DNA of 64,000 nucleotides from Natronosalvus amylolyticus (GCF_024298845.1 NZ_CP101156.1:3410001-3474000); one strand, 5' to 3'; counted from the first letter of the stretch, positions 51,934 through 61,174 are shown. The notes: a model not told the origin generated them from the sequence alone. Made by a program: numbers and translations.

Positions 51934-53220
51934 ATGACGATTTCCGGAGCAGTCTTCAGATATTATCTCTACAAAGCGACGGAAGCGGTTGAGTTCTATC
52001 GGCCGATCATGTACCTTTACTTCCTCTCACAGGGACTCTCGTTCACACAAATCGTCATCGTCGAAGCGCTCTACAATCTGGCGACAGTTTTCGGGGAAGT
52101 ACCGACAGGCTACGTCGGTGACCGAATCGGTCGTCGAAATAGCCTGCTCGTCGGATCGGCACTCATTACGGCGACGTTAGTTGGTATCGCGTTTGCCTCT
52201 TCGTTTCTTGCGTTTGCCCTCTTGTTCATCTGTTGGTCGCTTGGCTATAACTTCCGCTCGGGAACGGAAGATGCGTGGGTGTATGAAACGCTCACCGACG
52301 TTTCGGCGAGTGACGAGTTTACTCGCGTTCGTGGACGTGGACAATCGATCGCTTTGACGGCCGGTGTCGGTGCGTCACTCGTCGGCGGATATCTCGGCGG
52401 ACTTGACCTCACGTATCCGTTTCTCGCGGCTGCGCTGTTCACCGGGTTAGGGCTGCTCGTGATCGTAACGCTAGACGAACCGGCGACGTACGAGGAAAGC
52501 GATTCGAGCGAGATGGGTATCCGAGAGGCGTGGGGTGTCGTGACGCAGGCTGTCGGTCAGCGTCGGCTCCGGTCGTTCATCGTCTACTACTTCGTGCTGT
52601 TCTCAGCCGTTACCTATCTCGTGTTCATCTTCCTCCAGCCGATCTTCGAGTCCGTGGTGACTGGCCTGAACATGAGTCTCACGCTCTCACTTCCTGTTCC
52701 CGGTCAAGAGAACCCCTACACTCTCGCTATTTCGACCGACAACGTCGAAACGTTGCTCGGGGTGTACTACGCAGCGATCAATCTCGTCTCGGCAGCGATC
52801 AGCTACCGTATCGGGTTCATTCAAGAGTGGATTGGACTGCGTCGGTGGTTTGTCGTCATCCCGCTCCTCGTCGGTGGTCTGTTAACAGCAATGGTGTTCG
52901 TGCCTTCGATAGCGCTCGTCGCGTTGTTCGTCGGGTGGGCGTGCGTTGAACCGACGCGAGTGCTTGCTGGACAGTACGTGAACGACCGTATCGAAACGCT
53001 CGGTCGTGCAACCGTATTGAGCGCAATGGCGATGGTAAGTGCGGTAACCGTTATTCCGTTCCAGCTCGGGAGCGGCGTGATTTCGGATGCTGTGTCACCC
53101 TTGATCGCACTCTCGACAGCAGGTGTGATACTGGTCGTCGGCTCAGTTGTGATCTCGCTCTGGGAATCGCCAATCGAAGAGCAAACAATGGGTTCGGATC
53201 CGGAAACTGGAATGTCGTGA
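51934..53220 (+). CDS. MFS transporter
   Basis: A 428-residue protein with 12 predicted membrane helices. The loop after helix 2 carries VPTGYVGDRIGRRNSLLVGS, the major facilitator signature, and the second half shows the weak internal repeat. It resembles the drug/unknown-efflux class. The substrate is unknown. It sits between mobile-element debris and the zinc importer genes. It could be part of metal homeostasis (metallophore or metal-complex movement) or an unrelated passenger. Confidence 0.85.
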   Translation: MTISGAVFRYYLYKATEAVEFYRPIMYLYFLSQGLSFTQIVIVEALYNLATVFGEVPTGYVGDRIGRRNSLLVGSALITATLVGIAFASSFLAFALLFICWSLGYNFRSGTEDAWVYETLTDVSASDEFTRVRGRGQSIALTAGVGASLVGGYLGGLDLTYPFLAAALFTGLGLLVIVTLDEPATYEESDSSEMGIREAWGVVTQAVGQRRLRSFIVYYFVLFSAVTYLVFIFLQPIFESVVTGLNMSLTLSLPVPGQENPYTLAISTDNVETLLGVYYAAINLVSAAISYRIGFIQEWIGLRRWFVVIPLLVGGLLTAMVFVPSIALVALFVGWACVEPTRVLAGQYVNDRIETLGRATVLSAMAMVSAVTVIPFQLGSGVISDAVSPLIALSTAGVILVVGSVVISLWESPIEEQTMGSDPETGMS

Positions 53221-53244
53221 AAGAGCCGTTCGCGGTCATTATAG

Positions 53245-53320
53245 TAGCCATTGAAAGTCATTGCACATCTTATCGCATGTTGGCGTCGCGATAGGTGTGT
53301 GAATCGTTTCAATGGTTACT
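53245..53320. repeat. 76-bp palindromic intergenic element, family 2, copy 2
   Basis: The ends GTAGCCATTGAAA and TTTCAATGGTTAC pair with one mismatch, and the stem extends outward by TATA on both sides (53241-53324). The inside (GTCATTGCACA ... GGTGTGTGAATCG) matches copy 1 at 29737 in most positions and has the same length. It lies after the MFS gene and before the zinc importer operon. The remaining 330 bases up to 53660 are AT-rich with no recognised gene. Confidence 0.8.
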
Positions 53321-53659
53321 ATAGTTTTCATGGGCAGTATTTTCAGCAGAGTTGGTGTATGAATACGAATATTTCAACAGAACCGGAATTTCCATAGGCG
53401 GTACAGCGCACGAACTCCGATCTGTGAAATCGGGGTTGTTGACGGTGATATTGTATTGAGGCGGTACTCGAGAATTGGTCGAGAACACTCAAAATTTCAT
53501 TGCAATTGGCTCCCGCAAGGAACCGTTGTACTCTCTCTCTCTCGTCGATCTCGAACTCGAGGGAAGAATTACCAAAATAGCGACTCGAACTCCCCAGGAT
53601 TATTAAACCAACCAATTTAGATAATAACTCTTTTATCGGTGAGCCGATTTCATTCGGGT

Positions 53660-55081
53660 ATGAAATGCACACGCCGGAATGTGCTTCAGCGCGGTGGGGC
53701 AGCCGTCGCTGTCGGTGCACTTGCCGGCTGTCTGAGTGAACCGGGCGAGGATGGTTCCGACGACGATTCGGGCACCAACAACGAGGATGAGGCAGGCGGC
53801 CTCACCGGGTACGCTTCCTTTTTCGCTCTCTGGGACTGGGCCAACGAGATCACTGGTGAACACGGAACGTTCGAAAATCCCGTCGACGTCGGAGAAATGG
53901 GGCACGGGTGGACGCCAGAGGGAGATCTCGTCCGCAACGTTGCAGAGACAGATGCGTTCGTCTATCTCGACACGCCGGAGTTTTCCTGGGCACAGGACCT
54001 GGCAGCGCAACTCGAGGCCGAGTCGGTCGATGTGGCCACCATCGATGGGTTGGCCGGCTTTACCGATGACCAACTTCTCTCGTTTTCGGATGGGAGCCTT
54101 CCGGATCCAGACCCGGAGTACACTGTCGATCCGGCCGATTTCACCCTTGAGGAGTTCCAGGTAATCGATCCGACGACGAACGAGGTCACTGCCTACTGGC
54201 ACATCGATCACTGGGACGGCGGCCTTCCGAACGTCCCGCTCGAAGGCGCAGTTCGATTCGAACCGTTCGTCGAAGCCGACGGTGGACACGTCGTCCCGCT
54301 TGGCCCGGATGAGGAGTTGCAGGTCGACGTTCGTCTGGACGACGGCGCACCCGAGGGTATCGTCGACCTCGAGTCAGATGGAAACACCGTCGAAATTACC
54401 GGCCTCGAGGAGGGTCGAACGCTACTCGTGTTCGAACTGCACCATGATGGGTCAGTTATCTGGGACTCGAGTGCGGGCGCACTCAGTATCGACGTCTCTG
54501 CGGACGTCGATCCCGCTGACGTGACGGAGTTCCACGATCCGCACGTGTGGGCCGACCCAGTGCTTGCGACCCAGATCGTAGAGACGTTTGCACGTGAGTT
54601 TGCCACACTGGATCCGGACAATGCGGCCACGTACGAAGCGAACGCGAAGGCGTATGCACAACGGCTTGAGGGAGTCGACGAGGGGTTCCAGTCGGCGGTC
54701 GCAGACGGCGAACTCGATATCGCCGTCTTCGCCGGCCACGACTCCTTTCGCTACGTCGAACATCGGTACGGGTTCGATCTGCACTCACCGGTGGGCGTCT
54801 CACCTGACGAATCGCCGAGTTCCGGTGAAATTACGGCGACGATCGAACTCGTCGACGAACACGGTATCGATACGATCCTGTACGACCCTTTCGAGGCGAC
54901 GAACGAGGAAATCCCGCCACTCGCCCAGACTATCGTCGAGAACAGTAGCGCAACCGAGACCGCACCCATGACGCCTGCTGAAGGCACCCTCGCCGAGTGG
55001 CACGAGCAGGGCTGGGGCTGGATCGAACAGATGGAAGAAGTGACGATACCTTCGCTTCGCAAGGCACTCAAAGCAGATTGA
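53660..55081 (+). CDS. znuA: Zinc ABC transporter substrate-binding lipoprotein (ZnuA-like) with inserted domain
   Basis: A 473-residue Tat lipoprotein (CTRRNVLQRGG, lipobox LAGC, Cys24) of the cluster A-I metal-binding family. Expected Zn ligands are His82 (MGHGWTPEGD), His295 (DPHVWADP), His360 (AGHDSFRYVEHRYGF), and an acidic residue near 408-412. Between ligands one and two, where ZnuA usually has a His-rich loop, is a domain of about 120 residues (about 163-282; AYWHIDHWDGGLPNVPLEGA, DDGAPEGIVDLESDG, FELHHDG) shared with the lipoprotein at 50379. The stop overlaps the ATPase start by one base. Mn cannot be excluded as substrate. Confidence 0.9.
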   Translation: MKCTRRNVLQRGGAAVAVGALAGCLSEPGEDGSDDDSGTNNEDEAGGLTGYASFFALWDWANEITGEHGTFENPVDVGEMGHGWTPEGDLVRNVAETDAFVYLDTPEFSWAQDLAAQLEAESVDVATIDGLAGFTDDQLLSFSDGSLPDPDPEYTVDPADFTLEEFQVIDPTTNEVTAYWHIDHWDGGLPNVPLEGAVRFEPFVEADGGHVVPLGPDEELQVDVRLDDGAPEGIVDLESDGNTVEITGLEEGRTLLVFELHHDGSVIWDSSAGALSIDVSADVDPADVTEFHDPHVWADPVLATQIVETFAREFATLDPDNAATYEANAKAYAQRLEGVDEGFQSAVADGELDIAVFAGHDSFRYVEHRYGFDLHSPVGVSPDESPSSGEITATIELVDEHGIDTILYDPFEATNEEIPPLAQTIVENSSATETAPMTPAEGTLAEWHEQGWGWIEQMEEVTIPSLRKALKAD

Positions 55082-55884
55082 TGGCAGGAACCGCTCACAC
55101 GGAAAGTGCAAGAACTAACTCGGCGGCGGTCGGAGAGTCGGCCGTGACCTCCGCGGTCGACGTTCGGAACGTCTCGTTTGCCTACGGCGATTCGCCCGTC
55201 GTCAAAGACGTGTCTCTAACGATCGAGAAGGGCGAGTTCCTGGGGCTAATCGGTCCTAACGGGTCTGGAAAGACGACCTTATTGCATCTCATGCTCGGCC
55301 TCCTCGAGCCCGATTCCGGTTCCATCGACCTCTTCGGGAAACCCGTCGAGGAGTTCAGCGCGGGCGACCGCATCGGATACGTTTCCCAGCAATCGACTAA
55401 TCGGGGCGGTTCGATGCCGGTAACCGTCCGTGAAGCCGTGAAAATGGGACGGTTCGCCCACGCAGGACACGCACGCTTGAAAGAACGGGATTATGCGGCC
55501 ATCGAGGATGCCATCGAGACCGTCGGCATCGAGGACCTTGCAGACCGGCGCGTCAACGCACTCTCCGGTGGCCAGCGCCAGCGTGCGTTCATCGCCCGTG
55601 CACTCGCCTCCGAATCCGACTTGCTCGCACTCGACGAGCCAACTGTCGGCGTCGATGCCGAGTCTCGAGACGCCTTCTATCAGCTGCTCGAGTCACTCAA
55701 CGACTCCGGTATCACCATCATCCTCATCGAACACGACATCGGTGTCGTCACCGACCGTGCCTCGCGAATCGCCTGTATCAACACGGAACTGTACCACCAC
55801 GGCGACACCGAATCGTTCGTCCAGAGCGACGCGCTCGCCGAGGCCTACGGAGCGACGGGAACCGTCGTCCACCACGATCACTGA
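55081..55884 (+). CDS. znuC: Zinc ABC transporter ATP-binding protein
   Basis: A 267-residue ABC ATPase powering metal uptake. Walker A is GPNGSGKTTLL, the Q-loop is YVSQQS, the signature is LSGGQRQRAFIARAL, Walker B is LLALDEPTVGVD and the H-loop is LIEHDIG. About 25 acidic residues precede the core. The C-terminus has a His-rich YHHGD and VVHHDH. It overlaps by one base with both the binding protein and the permease genes, so the three are a tightly coupled operon. Confidence 0.95.
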   Translation: MAGTAHTESARTNSAAVGESAVTSAVDVRNVSFAYGDSPVVKDVSLTIEKGEFLGLIGPNGSGKTTLLHLMLGLLEPDSGSIDLFGKPVEEFSAGDRIGYVSQQSTNRGGSMPVTVREAVKMGRFAHAGHARLKERDYAAIEDAIETVGIEDLADRRVNALSGGQRQRAFIARALASESDLLALDEPTVGVDAESRDAFYQLLESLNDSGITIILIEHDIGVVTDRASRIACINTELYHHGDTESFVQSDALAEAYGATGTVVHHDH

Positions 55885-56936
55885 TGACCGAAAACGTCGA
55901 CACTACAGTCGCCCGCGAAACCGACTCTAGCCGCGATATTCGCCGCCTGCTCGAACTGGCTGGTCTGGCGGTTACGGGTGCCGTTTCCCTCGTGATGCTC
56001 GCCTTTATCATCCTCTTTTGGCTTCAGGAACAAGGCATCGCAACGGGAGCCTACGAACAGTTTATGATCGCCGGCCAGTGGCTCGATCACTACCTCGGAA
56101 CGAACGTCTTCAAGTGGGCGTTCATGTGGCAACAATTAGCGATGGGCGTCTTGATCGGCATCGTTGCGCCACTCATCGGCACGTTCCTCGTCCACCGGGA
56201 GATGGCACTCATCGGCGAGACGCTCGCCCACACTGCCTTCGCCGGGGTTGCCATCGGCTTTGCCGCCGGTTCGTTGGTCGGAATCAACGTGCCGCTGTAC
56301 TTTGCGCTGGTCGTCAGCATCCTTGGCGCACTCGGCGTGCAGTGGCTTTCAGAACACACCGACACCTACGGCGACGTTCCCGTTGCGATCATGCTTACCG
56401 GGAGTTTCGCCGTCGGGACGCTGGTCATTAGTTGGGGTCGCGGTCAGCGCGGCATCAGCATCGAGGGGTTCCTCTGGGGCGACCTGTCGATCGTGACGGC
56501 CTCGAGCGCCCGATTGATGGCCGTATTGAGTGTCATCGTCGTCGCGGTCGTCATCTACACGTACAAGCAACTGGTGTTCATCACCTTCGACGAACAGGCT
56601 GCCCGGGTGGCCAGGCTCAACGTCACCGCCTACAACACAATTCTGGTCGTCATGACGGCCGTCGTCGTCGTCGGCTCGATGCAGGTTCTCGGCGTTATTC
56701 TGGTCGCCGGAATGCTCGTTATTCCGGTTGCTGCGGCCTCCCAGATCGCCCACGGCTTCCGCGAGACGATGTACCTGTCCGTGCTGTTCGGCCAACTCTC
56801 GATCGCTGGGGGCTTGGCCATGGCGATCACCTACGGACTGCCCTCGGGCGGATCGATCATCGTCGTCGCAATCGCTTTCTACCTGCTAACGATTGGCCTC
56901 TCGAGTGACGGTGTCCGGTCGCTTTCGATGCATTAA
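55884..56936 (+). CDS. znuB: Zinc ABC transporter permease
   Basis: A 350-residue permease of the ABC-3 metal family (ZnuB/TroC). It has about eight to nine membrane helices after an acidic N-terminal segment (residues 1-28) and one helix unusual for the family (about 33-55). Family features are MWQQLAMGVLIGIVAPLIGT, REMALIGETLAHTAFAGVAIG and LGVILVAGMLVIPVAAASQIA. It starts on the last base of the ATPase stop. It forms the membrane pore of the importer. Confidence 0.95.
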   Translation: MTENVDTTVARETDSSRDIRRLLELAGLAVTGAVSLVMLAFIILFWLQEQGIATGAYEQFMIAGQWLDHYLGTNVFKWAFMWQQLAMGVLIGIVAPLIGTFLVHREMALIGETLAHTAFAGVAIGFAAGSLVGINVPLYFALVVSILGALGVQWLSEHTDTYGDVPVAIMLTGSFAVGTLVISWGRGQRGISIEGFLWGDLSIVTASSARLMAVLSVIVVAVVIYTYKQLVFITFDEQAARVARLNVTAYNTILVVMTAVVVVGSMQVLGVILVAGMLVIPVAAASQIAHGFRETMYLSVLFGQLSIAGGLAMAITYGLPSGGSIIVVAIAFYLLTIGLSSDGVRSLSMH

Positions 56937-57092
56937 GTGGTTCCAATCAGAGCTGTTGGCTCTCTGGCAGTGTGGGTTGGTTGTACGAATCAGTCAACGG
57001 GAGGCACGTCACCGTGTCTCACCCTTCGATTGGACCCAGTCGGTGGGAACGTGTGAATATACTTAACTCGGTGCCGAGTGACCGTCCACGTG

Positions 57093-59189
57093 ATGGGAAG
57101 GTTACGTGATCTCTTCGCACCGGAATCTGTAGCCGTCGTCGGGGCGACTGATCGCGAAGGCGCCGTCGGACACGCGATTCTCGAGAATCTCGTGGCGGAT
57201 TACGTCGGGGACGTTATCCCCGTCAATCCGAACCGCGAGTCCGTGCTCGGGATCGAGTGTTATCCTGACGTCGCCAGCGCGCCACCAGTCGATCTCTCAG
57301 TAATCGTCGTCCCGCCGTCGATCGTACTCGAGGCAATTCGGGAAAGCGCCGAAGCCGGGGTCGAAAACGTCGTCGTCATCACGGCGGGGTTCGCCGAAAC
57401 CGGCAGTGATGGTGCAGCCCGCGAGCGCGAACTGCGCGAACTCGCCGACGAACACGACCTCAACCTGGTCGGCCCGAACAGCCTCGGGATTATGAACACC
57501 CGAAGTGGAATGAACGCCACCTTCGGGCCCGAGAACGCGCTCGATGGCTCTGTCTCGTTTATGAGCCAGTCGGGCGCGTTCATTACGGCCGTTCTCGACT
57601 GGGCGAACGAACAGGGAATCGGCTTCCGTGACGTGGTCTCCCTGGGGAACAAATCCGTCCTCGACGAGACCGACTTCGTCGAAGAGTGGGGTGAAGACCC
57701 CGAAACCGACGTCATCATCGGCTACCTCGAGGGAATCGACCGTGGCGACGAGTTCGTCGAGGTCGCCCGCGAGGTCAGTGACGACACCCCAATCGTGCTC
57801 GTCAAGTCCGGACGGACCGACGCCGGCGCACAGGCAGCCTCCTCTCACACCGGGGCGATTGCCGGCAGCGAGGTCGCTTACGAAAGCGGCCTCGAACAGG
57901 CCGGGGTCTTGCGCGCTCGATCCGTTCAGGAGTTGTTCGACTGGGCACGGGCGCTTTCGGGCCTGCCGACACCCGACGCCGATGGCGTTGCGGTCGTCAC
58001 CAACGCCGGCGGCCCCGGCGTCCTCACGACTGACGCCGTCGGCGACGCGAACCTCGAGATGGCGAACTTCACCGACGAAACGATCGGGCGACTCGCCGAG
58101 ACGATGCCGGACGAGGCGAACGTCTACAATCCGATCGACGTCATCGGTGACGCCGATATCGAACGATTCGAGACCGCACTCGACATCGCACTCGAGGATC
58201 CCAACGTGGGCAGTGCCGTCGTCGTCAGTGCGCCGACGGCCGTCCTCGAGTACGACCGGTTGGCGGAGGTCGTGATCGAACAGCGCGATATCCACGACAA
58301 GCCGATCGTTACCAGCCTGATGGGCGGCAGTCGGTCACGGGCGGCCGAGGAGGTCCTGCGAGAGTTCGGTATCCCGAACTACTTCGACCCCGCCCGCGCG
58401 GTGTCCGGCCTCGATGCGCTCGCTCGATATCGAGACATCAAAACCGCACAACGTGACGAGCCGGAACGGTTCGATGTCGACCACGACCGCGCCAGAGAAA
58501 TCCTGGAGACGGCGCGTTCCCGGACCGGCAACCGACTCGGCGTCGAAGCGATGGATCTGCTGGATGCGTACGGGATTCCGACGCCACACGGCGAAATCGT
58601 GAGCGATCCCGAAGCGGCCCAAGAGATCGCTGCCGACATCGATGGCGACGTCGTCCTCAAAATCGTGAGTCCCGATATCTCACACAAGTCCGACATCGGC
58701 GGCGTCCGCGTCGGCGTGAGCGACGAGGACGTCTACGACGCCTACGAGGACGTGGTCTCGAACGCCCGGAACTACCAGCCGGATGCGTCAATCGTCGGCG
58801 TGCAGGTCCAGGAGATGCTCGACCTCGAGGGGTCGACGGAGACGATCATCGGCGTCAACCGCGATCCGCAGTTCGGTCCACTCCTGTTGTTCGGACTCGG
58901 CGGGATTTTCGTCGAAATCCTCGAGGACACGTCCGTTCGCGTGGCACCGGTCGGCGAGGACGAGGCGCAGGCGATGGTCGAGGACATCAAAGCCGCGCCA
59001 CTGTTGCGTGGCGCACGGGGCCGCGAGCCGGCAGACATCGAATCCGTCGTGGAGTCCATCCAGCGACTGTCACAACTGGTGACCGACTTCCCGGCGATTC
59101 TCGAACTCGACGTCAACCCGCTGGTCGTCGGACCTGAGGGCGTACAGGCAATCGATCTTCGACTGACCGTTGACACGGAGAAACTATGA
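57093..59189 (+). CDS. acd: Acetate-CoA ligase (ADP-forming), fused alpha-beta subunits
   Basis: A 698-residue enzyme making acetate and ATP from acetyl-CoA, ADP and phosphate, the main acetate-forming route of haloarchaea. The N-terminal CoA-binding domain begins VAVVGATDREGAVGHAILEN. The phosphorylated His is in SSHTGAIAGSEVAYE, and VVTNAGGPGVLTTDA follows. The C-terminal ATP-grasp has VVLKIVSPDISHKSDIGGV. A TATA-like AATATACTTA at 57057-57066 puts the RNA start near 57088, so the ATG at 57093 is favoured over an upstream GTG. It overlaps the next gene by four bases. Confidence 0.93.
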   Translation: MGRLRDLFAPESVAVVGATDREGAVGHAILENLVADYVGDVIPVNPNRESVLGIECYPDVASAPPVDLSVIVVPPSIVLEAIRESAEAGVENVVVITAGFAETGSDGAARERELRELADEHDLNLVGPNSLGIMNTRSGMNATFGPENALDGSVSFMSQSGAFITAVLDWANEQGIGFRDVVSLGNKSVLDETDFVEEWGEDPETDVIIGYLEGIDRGDEFVEVAREVSDDTPIVLVKSGRTDAGAQAASSHTGAIAGSEVAYESGLEQAGVLRARSVQELFDWARALSGLPTPDADGVAVVTNAGGPGVLTTDAVGDANLEMANFTDETIGRLAETMPDEANVYNPIDVIGDADIERFETALDIALEDPNVGSAVVVSAPTAVLEYDRLAEVVIEQRDIHDKPIVTSLMGGSRSRAAEEVLREFGIPNYFDPARAVSGLDALARYRDIKTAQRDEPERFDVDHDRAREILETARSRTGNRLGVEAMDLLDAYGIPTPHGEIVSDPEAAQEIAADIDGDVVLKIVSPDISHKSDIGGVRVGVSDEDVYDAYEDVVSNARNYQPDASIVGVQVQEMLDLEGSTETIIGVNRDPQFGPLLLFGLGGIFVEILEDTSVRVAPVGEDEAQAMVEDIKAAPLLRGARGREPADIESVVESIQRLSQLVTDFPAILELDVNPLVVGPEGVQAIDLRLTVDTEKL

Positions 59190-60304
59190 CAGACGACACC
59201 GCAACCGACCCAGACAGTGCAGACGAACAGCCAGCGACGACCGACGACGGGCCACGAACGACGCTCGTCGCCTCACTCGAGGAGAGTATGGGCAAAACGG
59301 CGATCACGCTCGCCCTTGCCAAACACGCGAGGGACGCCGGGTCGACCGTCGGCTACATGAAGCCGAAAGGGACGCGCCTCCAGAGCAACGTCGGCAAAAC
59401 CCTCGATGAGGATCCGATGCTCGCCCGCGAACTGCTCGACCTCGATGCCGAGATGCACGACCTCGAGCCGGTCGTCTACTCGCCTACGTTCATCGACCAG
59501 GCGATTCGCGGACGGGAGGACCCCGAAGGGATCGGTGAACGCGTTCGAGAGGCCTTCGAGAACCTGTCCAAAGACGCGGATCACATGTTCATCGAGGGTG
59601 GTGGTCGCCTCGAGCAGGGCGGCATCGTCGACCTGACTGACGCTGACGTAGCCGAACTGCTCGACGCCGAGGTAGTGCTCGTCGCACCCTACGAAACCGT
59701 CGGTGACGTAGACGACGTTCTTGCAGCAGCGAAGGACTTCGGCGACCGTTTCGGTGGCGTCATCTTCAACGCCGTCTCCGATGCCGAACGCGACCGACTC
59801 GAGACCGAAATCGCGCCGTTCCTCGAGGGACGAGGCGTCCCAGTTCACGGGGTCTTGCCGCGCGAGCAGACGCTGGCTGGCGTCACCGTTGATGACCTCG
59901 CTGACGAACTCGGTGGCCAGGTCCTCGTCGAGGAAGGCCTCGAGAACTACGTCGAGCGCTTCTCTGTCGGTGCGATGGGTGCCGACAGCGCCCTGCGACA
60001 CTTCCGCCGCACGAAAAACGCGGCCGTCATCACGGGTGGCGACAGGGCGGACATCCACGCTGCCGCACTCGAAGCATCGGGGGTCAAGTGTCTGATCCTC
60101 ACGGGCGGCCACCGACCATCGGGAGCCATTCTCGGACAGGCAGCGAAGAAGGGCGTTCCGGTCGTCCTCGCCCAGACCGACACCTTGCGGACGGTCGAAC
60201 GCGCCGAAGAAATCGTCCGCAGCGGGCGGACGCGCGATGCACAGACCATCGAGACGATGGCGACGCTGCTCGCCGATCACACGGATCTCGAGGCGCTACG
60301 GTAA
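59186..60304 (+). CDS. Pta-N-terminal-like DRTGG protein (phosphotransacetylase family)
   Basis: A 372-residue protein. Residues about 25-230 resemble dethiobiotin synthetase/P-loop proteins (TLVASLEESMGKTAITLALA; FIEGGGRLEQGGIVDLTDAD). The rest is a DRTGG domain (RFSVGAMGADSALRHFRRTK, TGGDRADIHAAALEASG, GGHRPSGAILGQAAKKGVP). This is the regulatory N-terminal part of bacterial Pta, without the catalytic PTA_PTB domain. Its overlap with acd (ATGA) points to control of acetate or acetyl-CoA flux, perhaps by nucleotide binding (inference). Confidence 0.88.
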   Translation: MTDDTATDPDSADEQPATTDDGPRTTLVASLEESMGKTAITLALAKHARDAGSTVGYMKPKGTRLQSNVGKTLDEDPMLARELLDLDAEMHDLEPVVYSPTFIDQAIRGREDPEGIGERVREAFENLSKDADHMFIEGGGRLEQGGIVDLTDADVAELLDAEVVLVAPYETVGDVDDVLAAAKDFGDRFGGVIFNAVSDAERDRLETEIAPFLEGRGVPVHGVLPREQTLAGVTVDDLADELGGQVLVEEGLENYVERFSVGAMGADSALRHFRRTKNAAVITGGDRADIHAAALEASGVKCLILTGGHRPSGAILGQAAKKGVPVVLAQTDTLRTVERAEEIVRSGRTRDAQTIETMATLLADHTDLEALR

Positions 60305-60566
60305 CGTTTCGAAAACGTGAACGGGAACCCGTTCACGGCCGTCGAGTGTCAGAGGCACGCCGGCAGTGACTAGCCTAGCGGTCCAGCACCAAAACTGCAC
60401 CTCTCCGTCCATCCGCTATCGATCCAATGGCTCGTACGTCTCTCGTCGTACATTCCCCGATACCCTGACTCTTCCGAGTGATCACTCCTGGTGACTGTCA
60501 TTGGTTCCGGGAGACGGCAACCGCTCGACCGGTACGGTTAAGTACATGACAACTGCCATCACGAGT

Positions 60567-60794
60567 ATGAGTGGACGACCGCTTGACGTCCTCGAGGCGT
60601 CACTTGGCGACCGAGTTCGAGTACGACTCAAAAGTGGCGAGGAGTACGTCGGTGACCTCGCGGGCTACGACCAGCACATGAATCTCGTCCTCGAGGATGC
60701 CGCGGTTTCGTCACCCGAGGAAACGGCAGCGGATGCGTCAATCGAAGACACAACCATTATACGCGGCGATAACGTCGTTTCGATTACTCCATGA
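60567..60794 (+). CDS. lsm: Archaeal Lsm (Sm-like) RNA-binding protein
   Basis: A 75-residue Sm-fold protein that forms a heptameric ring and binds U-rich RNA and tRNA-like RNA. Sm1 is in [21 protein letters not shown] with [12 protein letters not shown]. Sm2 is [15 protein letters not shown]-like TTAAGTA at about 60537-60544 gives leaderless spacing to this ATG, so upstream Met codons are unlikely. Its stop overlaps rpl37e by four bases (ATGA), a haloarchaeal pairing. Confidence 0.95.
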   Translation: MSGRPLDVLEASLGDRVRVRLKSGEEYVGDLAGYDQHMNLVLEDAAVSSPEETAADASIEDTTIIRGDNVVSITP

Positions 60795-60967
60795 CTGGCG
60801 CAGGAACCCCAAGCCAAGGAAAGAAGAACAAGACGACGCACGTCAAATGCCGACGCTGCGGTGAGAAATCCTACCACAAGCAGAAAGGCGTCTGTGCCTC
60901 CTGTGGCTTTGGCAAATCCGCCAAACGCCGCTCGTACGCGTGGCAAGGAAAGACTGGCGACAACTAA
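60791..60967 (+). CDS. rpl37e: Ribosomal protein L37e
   Basis: A 58-residue basic ribosomal protein of the large subunit, starting [20 protein letters not shown]. Four cysteines form the zinc ribbon (CRRC and CASC). The basic tail is [19 protein letters not shown]. It is coupled to lsm by the four-base overlap, and the two are likely one transcript. A T-rich stretch follows the stop. Confidence 0.97.
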   Translation: MTGAGTPSQGKKNKTTHVKCRRCGEKSYHKQKGVCASCGFGKSAKRRSYAWQGKTGDN

Positions 60968-60992
60968 CTGTCTTTTTCCTGTCGCTTTTCGA
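60968..60992 (+). terminator. T-rich terminator after rpl37e
   Basis: CTGTCTTTTTCCTGTCGCTTTT directly follows the stop codon of rpl37e and has two T-runs, the usual form of an archaeal intrinsic terminator. Confidence 0.55.
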
Positions 60993-61082
60993 AGCCACTT
61001 ACCGGTAGTCGCCGGCTTCGTCGGTATCTCGAGTACTCGAGTCGACAACGAACCGCTCAAAACCGACCCACGACACCTTACG

Positions 61083-61106
61083 TATGCAAGTGTGTGCATA
61101 TATAAT
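61083..61106 (+). promoter_or_regulatory. Palindrome overlapping a TATA-like box before purF
   Basis: TATGCA and TGCATA form an inverted repeat around AGTGTG, and TATATAAT begins within the right arm. A second TATA-like stretch (ATTTTTATC, 61143-61152) gives leaderless spacing to the ATG at 61175. The palindrome may be a regulator site for purine synthesis or an alternative promoter. Confidence 0.4.
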
Positions 61107-61174
61107 GCGCTTGATGTTCCGAATTCGAGCACAAACACGGGGGATTTTTATCGGCTGAAACCCCACTGACCACC

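Noticed and set aside
53343-53720. Minus-strand frame of 125 codons before znuA
   Set aside because: The predicted protein has no recognisable family or membrane features and runs into the znuA gene on the opposite strand. Considered non-coding.
57078-57092. GTG start of acd five codons upstream
   Set aside because: The TATA-like box spacing places the RNA start after this codon.
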